A stretch of DNA of 6,488 nt from Deltaproteobacteria bacterium (lineage in GTDB: Bacteria > Myxococcota > B64-G9). Under the pieces are notes generated by a model that saw only the letters and a program-made list of their open reading frames with translations, was not told the origin of the DNA and did no database searches. The stretch covers positions 1 to 6,488 of the forward strand of contig QMME01000236.1 of NCBI GenBank assembly GCA_003647095.1, given 5' to 3'. Position numbers and translations under genes: made by a program. Positions 1-5,845 of the stretch are shown here, piece by piece (position 1 is the stretch's first letter; each line of letters opens with the position of its first letter).

Positions 1-435
1 GAAGGTGACGGCTGGTTCCCGGCCTTCTCGGAAAGCCTGCCTACCCCGGAACCGGTGGTGATAACCCGCCTGGGAGATCGCGATAATCCCGACATGAGCC
101 AGGGTCCCTCCATCGGCATCGACATCACGCGCACCGAGCCGCTGGAGGTTCACTGGCAGGCCGGCAACGGCGACTACTTCGAGGTGAAGATCATCCCCGG
201 GGCTGGCAGCAATACCAAGTACATGAAGCTGCGCTGTGTTACCTTCGACGACGGCTGCCTGAGCATTCCCCCCGAGGCCCTGGCAGCCCTGGTTCCCGAC
301 CAGGCCAGCAACTTCCAGTTCAAGGCCGAGCGTCACAACTTCGCCCTGCATTCCATTCGTGACAATTCCGGCCAGGTACAGGCAGCAGCATTGCTGGACG
401 TGAACTCGGTGCTGGAGGCCACGGTATTGCGATGA
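1..435 (+). CDS. C-terminal part of a beta-rich protein of unknown function (5' truncated)
   Basis: The reading frame is open from base 1 to the TGA at 433-435, giving 144 visible residues; the true start lies left of the window, so the in-frame GTG at 55 is unlikely to be the start. I do not recognise a named family. The visible part is rich in alternating hydrophobic/polar stretches typical of a beta-sandwich. A segment running from 'PLEVHW' through 'KLRCVTFDDGCLSIP' resembles, from memory, a fold seen in secreted proteins and lipoproteins of delta-proteobacteria and myxobacteria (strand with Trp, then Cys, Asp-Asp-Gly, Ile-Pro). Two cysteines, at visible residues 79 and 86, are seven apart and could form a disulfide if the protein is exported. 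No membrane segment is visible. The stop overlaps the start of the lipoprotein gene, so the two are probably translated together and may act together in the envelope. The envelope location is inference, because the N-terminus is not in the window. Confidence 0.75.
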   Translation, partial: EGDGWFPAFSESLPTPEPVVITRLGDRDNPDMSQGPSIGIDITRTEPLEVHWQAGNGDYFEVKIIPGAGSNTKYMKLRCVTFDDGCLSIPPEALAALVPDQASNFQFKAERHNFALHSIRDNSGQVQAAALLDVNSVLEATVLR

Positions 436-923
436 TGTCCGCGCGCACAGCCAGGCTGCTGCTGGTCGGCAGTGCTTGCATGCTGGGACTGTGGGCCTGC
501 GGCGTGGATCGCGGTGATTTCATCAAGGGTGCCGATTACGATCCCTGTCAGTCCAACCTGCCGGTCTGCCAGCAGACGGCCGGTTGTGCCCTGGGGGAGA
601 ACAAGTACATCGAGGGCGATTTTCCCGGCTATCGCAATTTCATCGTCACCACTCCGGCGGATACCACCATCGTCGTGAAGCTGTTCTTCGATACCCGCGA
701 GCATCCCGGCGAGGACACCGAGATCATCTGGTACGAGCCCGGCTGCTACGATTCCTACAAGTACCGCAGCCAGGGAGACGACATCTTCGCCATCGCCGGC
801 GGCGACCGCGTCTTTTCCCAGGAACAAAAGGTGCGCCGGGAAGGAGATCACCTGGTGGAGGTCTATTCCGACGCCTATACCCACTACCTGGCCCGGGTGG
901 AAATCATCACCCCCATGAACTGA
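432..923 (+). CDS. Small lipoprotein of unknown function
   Basis: A 163-residue protein with a clear lipoprotein signal peptide: Arg residues at 5 and 8, a hydrophobic core at about 9-20, and the lipobox L20-W21-A22-C23, so Cys23 would be lipidated and become residue 1 of the mature protein. Residue +2 is Gly, not Asp, which in the enterobacterial rule favours transport to the outer membrane. The mature part has four more cysteines (39, 46, 52, 105), an even number that could form two disulfides in the periplasm, and a predicted mostly beta core from about residue 60 to the end, rich in Asp, Glu and Tyr. I recognise no family. The start overlaps the previous stop as ATGA. The second Met codon at 435 is also possible (TGATG overlap). 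The nearest Shine-Dalgarno-like GGAGG, at 414-418, is 13 bases from the ATG, so translation probably depends on coupling. The envelope location is well supported; any role is unknown. Confidence 0.85.
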   Translation: MMSARTARLLLVGSACMLGLWACGVDRGDFIKGADYDPCQSNLPVCQQTAGCALGENKYIEGDFPGYRNFIVTTPADTTIVVKLFFDTREHPGEDTEIIWYEPGCYDSYKYRSQGDDIFAIAGGDRVFSQEQKVRREGDHLVEVYSDAYTHYLARVEIITPMN

Positions 924-932
924 CCCGAGGCC

Positions 933-3317
933 ATGGCCCCGGCATCCCAGACGCCTCGCACCGTTTATGCCGGCCTGTTGTCGATCTCGGCCGCCACCCT
1001 GTTGCTGGAAGTGGCTCTTACCCGCATCCTCTCCGTCAGCCTGTGGTACCACTTTGCCTACATGGTGGTCAGCACCGCCCTGTTCGGCTTCGGCTTCGCC
1101 GGCGTGGGATTGTCTTTGCGGCGCCGGCCGCAGCAGGTGCCGGCCCGGCTGGCAGCCCTGGCGGCCCTGGCCTGCGCCCCGGCTTTCCTGCTGGGATACC
1201 TGCTGTATAACCTGATCCCCTGCGAACCCTTTTCGCTGGGGCGGCAGCCCCTGCAGTGGTTGTGGCTGCCGCTGTGCTACCTGGCGGTGTCGTTACCCTT
1301 CTTCTTTTCCGGCCTGACCATCTCCGCCATCCTCACCCGCCATGCCGCCCGCATCCACGGCCTGTACCTGTTCGACCTGGCCGGGGCGGCCGGCGGTAGC
1401 CTGCTGGTGGTGGCCTGCTTGCCGGTCCTGGGAGGATCGGGCACGGTACTGGCGGCCGCGGCCCTGGCCGCGGCCGGGGGGGCGCTGGTGGGCTGGCCGC
1501 TGTGGCGGCGCTGGAGTTTGGCCGGGGCCGCCCTGGCGGTGTTGTTGCTGTTGCTGGCGCCCGGGGCCGATAGCTGGCTGCCGGTGCGCATCAGTTCCAA
1601 CAAGATCTTCGGGGCGATAATCGGTGACAGCCAACGCAACCTTTACAGTACCTGGAACACCATCTCGCGTATCGACGTCGTCCGTACCCCCCTGGCCAGG
1701 GGAGGAGAGCGGCGTGACATCCTCATCGACGCCGGCACGGCGCTGACCCGTCTGGCTCATCCGACTGCGCAGCTCGATCAATTGGGACCGGGAGAGGGAG
1801 ACGAAGACTTCTTCTACCGGCTGCTACCGCAAGCGCGGGTGCTGGTGGTGGGTTCGGGAGGCGGGCGCGAGGTATTGATGGCCCTGCGCAACGGAGCCTC
1901 CCGGGTGGTGGCGGTGGAGATCAACCCGGCCATCAACCGGGTGGTGATGCAGCTGATGGCGGATTTCACCGGGCGTCTCTACCAGGATGGGCGCGTCGAG
2001 GTTCATACCGACGAGGCCCGCAGTTTCCTGCGCCGGCTCGAACGCCGCTTCGACATCATCCACTGTCCACACACCATCTCCAACGCCGCCCTGGCCTCGG
2101 GCTCGCTCAGCCTGGCCGAGAACCACCTGCTAACCAGCGAGGCCTTCGCCGACTACCTTGAGCACCTGACCGCCAGGGGAGTGTTGCTGATAACCAGACC
2201 GGAGGCGCAGCTGCCACGCCTGTTCGTGACCGCCCGCCGGGCCCTGGAACGCGTGGGGGTAGGGGATGTTTCCCGGCACTTGCTGGCCTGGCGCCAGCCG
2301 GCCCGGGGTCCGAGCTTCTACGCCGGTTTCGCCATGGCCCGACAGCCCTGGAGAATCGAGCAACTGCGCCGCTTCGCCGCGGTGCTGGGTCGACGTCACC
2401 TGGAGGTGCTTTACCTGCCGGGAATCAAGGAGGATGCCCTCTACACCGAGTTGCTGCGCAGTGCCCAACCCCGGCAGGTGCCGTTGCCCTTCACCGCCCT
2501 GGTGGAGCCGGCCACCGACGACCGGCCCTTTTTCAACCAGCGGGTGGCCTTTGGTGACATCGGCTGGGACGACATCATGGGAGTGTTCGATCGCGGGCGC
2601 CAGGGGCGCCTGGCTCTGGAGAACCGGCCGGTGGCCGAGGCGGTGCTGTTGTTGTTGCTGCTGCAAACGGTGCTGGTGGCTGCCCTGTTCATCCTGCTGC
2701 CCCTGGGGGTGTTCCGGCGCCGGGCGCTGGCCGGGCGCGGACGGTTGGCCACCCTGGGAGCCTTCTTCTGCCTGGGCCTGGCCTACATAGTGGTGGAAGT
2801 GGCCTTCATCCAGCGGTTGACCCTGTACCTGGGGCGGCCGGTGGTGGTCTTTTCCACGGTGTTGGGCACTTTGCTGCTGTTTTCCGGACTGGGCAGCGCC
2901 GCCAGCCGGCGCCTGGCCTCGGCCCGGATGAGCTGGCTGGCACCGCTGCTGGCCGGTGCGGTGGCGGCCGTAGTCGGCTTGCTGGCTCCCGGGCTCACCG
3001 CCGCCACCCTGGCCTGGCCGGCCTGGGGACGGGTATTGCTGGCGGTGGCCATGCTGGTGCCGGCCGGGTTCATGATGGGCATGCCCTTTCCCCTGCTGAT
3101 CGGATGCCTCAACCAGGGATTCGCCGAGCGTATTCCCTGGGCCTGGGGGGTGAACGGTTTTGCCTCGGTGGTGGGTTCGATAAGCGCGGTGGTAGTGGGC
3201 ATGGCCGCCGGCTTCAGGGTGGTGCTGCTGCTGGGGGTGGCCTGTTACCTGCTGGCGGCGTTGTTTGCCCGGCTGCTGGCCGGGTCCGGGGTTGACGAGC
3301 GCTCAGCCGGGACATAG
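933..3317 (+). CDS. Integral membrane spermidine-synthase-like protein
   Basis: A 794-residue protein with three parts. Residues about 11-210 contain roughly six or seven hydrophobic helices. Residues about 220-560 are a soluble Rossmann-type domain with the nucleotide-binding loop VVGSGGG (305-311), an acidic residue in VAVEINP (Glu329) and Asp360 in TDEAR. Residues about 567-790 again contain six to seven helices. Family markers I recognise are ENHLLTSEAF (from 396), TDDRPFF (528-534), the C-terminal helix with VVEVAFIQR, and MMGMPFP. Together these place it in the large family of membrane-bound proteins annotated as spermine/spermidine synthase. The reaction is unknown. True spermidine synthases have a catalytic Asp motif after the YDVII strand; here the strand is FDIIHCPHT (373-381), with Pro379 at the expected Asp position, so polyamine synthesis is unlikely. 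The ATG at 933 is the only good start, because the in-frame stop at 921 precedes it. GAGG at 927-930 is only 2 bases away. The gene lies 9 bases after the lipoprotein gene. Confidence 0.85.
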   Translation: MAPASQTPRTVYAGLLSISAATLLLEVALTRILSVSLWYHFAYMVVSTALFGFGFAGVGLSLRRRPQQVPARLAALAALACAPAFLLGYLLYNLIPCEPFSLGRQPLQWLWLPLCYLAVSLPFFFSGLTISAILTRHAARIHGLYLFDLAGAAGGSLLVVACLPVLGGSGTVLAAAALAAAGGALVGWPLWRRWSLAGAALAVLLLLLAPGADSWLPVRISSNKIFGAIIGDSQRNLYSTWNTISRIDVVRTPLARGGERRDILIDAGTALTRLAHPTAQLDQLGPGEGDEDFFYRLLPQARVLVVGSGGGREVLMALRNGASRVVAVEINPAINRVVMQLMADFTGRLYQDGRVEVHTDEARSFLRRLERRFDIIHCPHTISNAALASGSLSLAENHLLTSEAFADYLEHLTARGVLLITRPEAQLPRLFVTARRALERVGVGDVSRHLLAWRQPARGPSFYAGFAMARQPWRIEQLRRFAAVLGRRHLEVLYLPGIKEDALYTELLRSAQPRQVPLPFTALVEPATDDRPFFNQRVAFGDIGWDDIMGVFDRGRQGRLALENRPVAEAVLLLLLLQTVLVAALFILLPLGVFRRRALAGRGRLATLGAFFCLGLAYIVVEVAFIQRLTLYLGRPVVVFSTVLGTLLLFSGLGSAASRRLASARMSWLAPLLAGAVAAVVGLLAPGLTAATLAWPAWGRVLLAVAMLVPAGFMMGMPFPLLIGCLNQGFAERIPWAWGVNGFASVVGSISAVVVGMAAGFRVVLLLGVACYLLAALFARLLAGSGVDERSAGT
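1453..1476 (+). repeat. Perfect 10-bp GC-only inverted repeat inside the membrane-protein gene
   Basis: Bases 1453-1462 pair perfectly with 1467-1476 around the 4-base loop CCTG. Within it the palindrome GGCCGCGGCC occurs twice (1454-1463 and 1466-1475), separated by CT. It encodes an Ala-rich membrane helix (AAALAAA) and no T-run follows on either strand, so it is not an intrinsic terminator. It is most likely a by-product of alanine codons in GC-rich DNA. Confidence 0.6.
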
Positions 3318-3356
3318 GTTGTGTCCCAGGTTGGCCGTGGGGGTGTGAGGATAGGC
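3318..3356 (+). other. Short gap between the membrane-protein gene and the redox module
   Basis: These 39 bases are the longest stretch between genes here. I see no hairpin followed by a T-run, so no intrinsic terminator, and no convincing -10/-35 or sigma-54 promoter. The right end holds the ribosome-binding site of the NuoE-like gene. Read-through from the upstream genes is therefore possible; a promoter inside the end of the upstream gene cannot be excluded. Confidence 0.6.
3346..3350 (+). promoter_or_regulatory. Ribosome-binding site for the NuoE-like gene
   Basis: TGAGG ends 6 bases before ATG 3357. It decides the start in favour of 3357 over the upstream in-frame GTG codons at 3321 and 3345. 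Confidence 0.7.
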
Positions 3357-3893
3357 ATGGAAGACAGTGCTGCCATCGAGGCATTCATCGACGAGTACCT
3401 GGAATCCGGCGGTCGCGAGCGCAACCTGGTGTGTGCCTTGCTGGCGGTGCAGGAGAAGTTCGGCTACCTGCCCCCGGTGGGGATGGAGAAGCTGGCCGGG
3501 GAGTTCAAACTCAGCCCCGCCAACGTATACGGGGTGGCCACCTTCTACAACCAGTTTCGTTTCAAACCGCCGGGGCGCCACAACATTCACGTGTGCATGG
3601 GTACCGCCTGCCACATCAAGCAGGCCAGCAAGATACTCGATCACTTTGAGCGGCGCCTGGAGATCAAGGTGGGCGAGGTTACCCCGGACGGCGAGTACGG
3701 CCTGGAACGGGTGGCCTGCGTGGGTTGCTGCACTCTGGCCCCGGTGGCGGTGATCGACGGCGAGGTGGTGGGCAAGATGTCCACCAGCAAGATAGACGGA
3801 CTGATGCTGCGTCACCAGATGGAGCGGGAGCGGGAAAACGGGGCCGGGAAAGAAGCAGCCACGGCCCGGGACGACGGGGAGGCTCGGGAATGA
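3357..3893 (+). CDS. nuoE: NuoE-like [2Fe-2S] thioredoxin-fold subunit (HndA/HydC/HoxE type)
   Basis: A 178-residue protein of the 24-kDa complex I subunit family. The N-terminal helical part (about 1-70) has the family motif NVYGVATFYNQF (56-67). The C-terminal thioredoxin-like domain holds one [2Fe-2S] cluster bound by Cys80 and Cys85 (CMGTACH) and Cys121 and Cys125 (CVGCC). Cys124 is an additional cysteine next to the ligand. In complex I and soluble NAD(P)-linked hydrogenases or formate dehydrogenases this subunit pairs with NuoF and accepts or stores an electron near the FMN. About 25 highly charged residues at the C-terminus (from RHQMERERE) lie outside the domain. The ATG at 3357 is chosen because TGAGG ends 6 bases upstream. 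The in-frame GTG at 3321 would add 12 unconserved-looking residues and lacks a comparable ribosome site. The stop overlaps the NuoF-like start as ATGA, so they are coupled. The soluble architecture of its neighbour argues against a complex I subunit. Confidence 0.93.
   Translation: MEDSAAIEAFIDEYLESGGRERNLVCALLAVQEKFGYLPPVGMEKLAGEFKLSPANVYGVATFYNQFRFKPPGRHNIHVCMGTACHIKQASKILDHFERRLEIKVGEVTPDGEYGLERVACVGCCTLAPVAVIDGEVVGKMSTSKIDGLMLRHQMERERENGAGKEAATARDDGEARE
3876..3882 (+). promoter_or_regulatory. Ribosome-binding site for the NuoF-like gene
   Basis: GGGGAGG lies 7 bases before ATG 3890, inside the purine-rich 3' end of the NuoE-like gene. It fixes the start at 3890 although the frame is open for another 165 bases upstream. 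With the ATGA overlap it suggests coupled synthesis of the two subunits. Confidence 0.75.
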
Positions 3894-5845
3894 AGCTCGA
3901 TCTCCAGCGGGCCCGGAAACGCTTCGAGGCTCTGGTGGAACAGGCCCGCCAGCGCTGGCAGCAACTCGACGGGGAGCAAGCCATCTCGGTTTGGGTGGGT
4001 AGTGCCACCTGCGGACTGGCGGCTGGTGCCCGCGAGGTGGAACAGGCCCTGCGCGAGGCCATGGAGCAGCACCAGGTGCCCGGGCAGGTGATGCGCACCG
4101 GGTGCCTTGGTCATTGCTACGCCGAACCCATGGTGCTGGTACGCCGGCCGGGGTTCCCCTCGCTGGTCTACCATCACCTGAACCCGGCCCTGGCCCAGGC
4201 CCTGGTGAAGAATTTCCTGGCCAGCGGTGAGGACCCTCTGCTCGAATATCTGCTGGGAGCGGCCGAGCCCAACGACATGTTTCCGCGGCTCGAGGACCTG
4301 CCCCGCTTCGGCCAGGAGACGCGCTGGCTGCTCGGACGAGCCGGCCGCCACGATCCCGATGACATCTTCCAGGCCCTGGCCCTGGGGGCCTACCGGGGGC
4401 TGTTGCGGGCCCTGGAGGCGGGCCCGCAGGCGATCATCGACACCATCGAGCAGGCCGGCCTGCGCGGCCTGGGCGGGGCCGGTTTCCCCACCGCCCGCAA
4501 GTGGCGCCTGTGCCGGGACAACCCCCGCCAACCGCACCTGCTGGTGTGCAACGCCGACGAGGGCGACCCCGGTGCTTACATGGATCGCACCCTGCTGGAG
4601 AGCGATCCCCATGCCGTGCTGGAGGGCATGATCATCGCCGCCCTGGCCACCGGGGCCGAGCATGGCTACGTCTACGTGCGCGCCGAGTACCCGCTGGCGG
4701 TGGAACGGTTGCAGCGAGCGGTGCAGCAAGCCCGCCAGCAGGAGCTGCTGGGGGACGTGCTCGGCAGTGGCTTCTCCTTCGACGTGGAGATCGTCCGCGG
4801 TGCCGGTGCCTTCGTCTGCGGGGAGGAGACGGCCATGATGGAGAGCCTGGAGGGGAGGCGGGGTATGCCCCGGGTACGGCCGCCCTACCCGGTGGAGTGG
4901 GGATTGCACGGCCTGCCCACGGTGATCGACAACGTCAAGACCCTGGCCAACACCGGTCGCATCATGGACCGTGGAGCCGAGGAGTTCAGGAAACTGGGCA
5001 TCGGGGAAGGCAATGGTACGGCGTTGTTTGCCCTGGCCGGCAAGGTGGCCAACGCCGGGCTGGTGGAAGTACCCATGGGTTCAACCCTGCGCCAGGTGAT
5101 CTTCGACATCTGCGGCGGCATCCAGGAAGGACGGCAGTTCAAGGCGGTGCAGATCGGCGGTCCTTCGGGAGGTTGCCTGCCGGAGTCGCTGCTCGATACC
5201 CCTGTCGATTTCGACAAGCTGCGCCAGGCCGGGGCCATGATGGGCTCGGGTGGCATGGTGGTACTGGACGAGCAGAACTGTATGGTGGAAACGGCGCGAT
5301 TTTTCCTGGAGTTCACCCAGGCGGAGTCCTGCGGCAAGTGCACCTTCTGTCGCATCGGCACCCGGCACATGCTCGACATCCTCGAGCGCATCGTACGTGG
5401 TGAAGGAGTGTTGGAGGATCTCGACCGGCTGGAGCGGCTGGCGGTGGACATCCAGCAGGGCTCCCTCTGCAACCTGGGCCGGACCGCTCCCAACCCCGTG
5501 CTCTCGGCGCTGCGCTACTTCCGCGAGGAGTTCATCGAGCACATCGAGCAGAAGAAATGCCGGGCCGGAGTGTGCAACGAGCTGACCGCTTACTACATCC
5601 TGCCGGAGAAGTGTGCCCGCGGTTGCGACGCCTGCGTGGGTTCGTGCCCGGTGGAGGCCATCTTCACCAGTCCCAAGCGGCGCATCAAGGTCATCGACCA
5701 GTCGTTGTGCACCAAGTGCGATTCCTGCCGCCAGGCCTGCCCGGAGGAGTACGACGCGGTGGTGAAGATCTCGCCGCTGAGCGAGCTGCCGAAGTCGGAG
5801 CCCCCGCCCGAGCGAAAAACCGCAGATCAGGAGCCGTCCTCATGA
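3890..5845 (+). CDS. nuoF: NuoF-like NAD(P)H-oxidising flavin/iron-sulfur subunit (HydB/HndC type)
   Basis: A 651-residue protein with three parts. An N-terminal [2Fe-2S] thioredoxin-like domain (about 30-125) has Cys41, Cys72 and Cys76. A NuoF core (about 150-545) has the FMN-binding loop LGGAGFPT (194-201), the nucleotide-binding CNADEGDPG (220-228) and GAGAFVCGEETA (304-315), and the N3-type [4Fe-4S] ligands Cys481, Cys484, Cys487 and Cys527. The linker CRAGVC (557-562) leads to a ferredoxin domain with two [4Fe-4S] motifs (575-587 and 607-618). This is the site where NAD(P)H meets FMN and electrons are passed on. The length and extra domains match the diaphorase subunit of soluble hydrogenases and formate dehydrogenases, including bifurcating HydB, rather than complex I NuoF (about 430 residues). 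The ATG at 3890 overlaps the NuoE-like stop and has GGGGAGG at 3876-3882. The frame is open upstream to 3725, but that is overlap within the NuoE-like gene. Oddities: three, not four, cysteines in the N-terminal domain; Leu194 where the FMN loop usually has Arg; a longer first ferredoxin motif. Confidence 0.95.
   Translation: MKLDLQRARKRFEALVEQARQRWQQLDGEQAISVWVGSATCGLAAGAREVEQALREAMEQHQVPGQVMRTGCLGHCYAEPMVLVRRPGFPSLVYHHLNPALAQALVKNFLASGEDPLLEYLLGAAEPNDMFPRLEDLPRFGQETRWLLGRAGRHDPDDIFQALALGAYRGLLRALEAGPQAIIDTIEQAGLRGLGGAGFPTARKWRLCRDNPRQPHLLVCNADEGDPGAYMDRTLLESDPHAVLEGMIIAALATGAEHGYVYVRAEYPLAVERLQRAVQQARQQELLGDVLGSGFSFDVEIVRGAGAFVCGEETAMMESLEGRRGMPRVRPPYPVEWGLHGLPTVIDNVKTLANTGRIMDRGAEEFRKLGIGEGNGTALFALAGKVANAGLVEVPMGSTLRQVIFDICGGIQEGRQFKAVQIGGPSGGCLPESLLDTPVDFDKLRQAGAMMGSGGMVVLDEQNCMVETARFFLEFTQAESCGKCTFCRIGTRHMLDILERIVRGEGVLEDLDRLERLAVDIQQGSLCNLGRTAPNPVLSALRYFREEFIEHIEQKKCRAGVCNELTAYYILPEKCARGCDACVGSCPVEAIFTSPKRRIKVIDQSLCTKCDSCRQACPEEYDAVVKISPLSELPKSEPPPERKTADQEPSS
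5829..5833 (+). promoter_or_regulatory. Ribosome-binding site for the HoxU/NuoG-type gene
   Basis: AGGAG lies 8 bases before ATG 5842, within the last codons of the NuoF-like gene, and supports the overlapping start. Confidence 0.7.

Noticed and set aside
333..1052. Minus-strand open frame of 239 codons across the lipoprotein gene
   Set aside because: It covers two well-supported plus-strand genes, and its translation has no recognisable family features.
2646..2663. CTG/TTG trinucleotide run as a phase-variable microsatellite
   Set aside because: Six leucine codons of mixed type in a membrane helix. Changes in units of three would not shift the frame, and such runs are common in Leu-rich helices.
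3331..3350. Possible sigma-54 type promoter (TTGGCC...)
   Set aside because: The -24-like TGGC is present, but no GC/TTGC element follows at the required distance.
3321..3356. GTG 3321 as start of the NuoE-like gene
   Set aside because: It begins 3 bases after the previous stop, has no good ribosome site, and adds 12 residues without family features. ATG 3357 has TGAGG at ideal spacing.
3725..3889. Upstream extension of the NuoF-like frame
   Set aside because: The 55 extra residues lie inside the NuoE-like gene and look like out-of-frame low-complexity sequence. The ATG at 3890 has a good ribosome site and the usual ATGA overlap.
3812..4909. Long minus-strand open frame opposite the NuoF-like gene
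   Set aside because: It is the antisense shadow of a strongly supported gene in GC-rich DNA. Its translation shows no recognisable domain and is full of Gln, His and Gly runs typical of such shadows.
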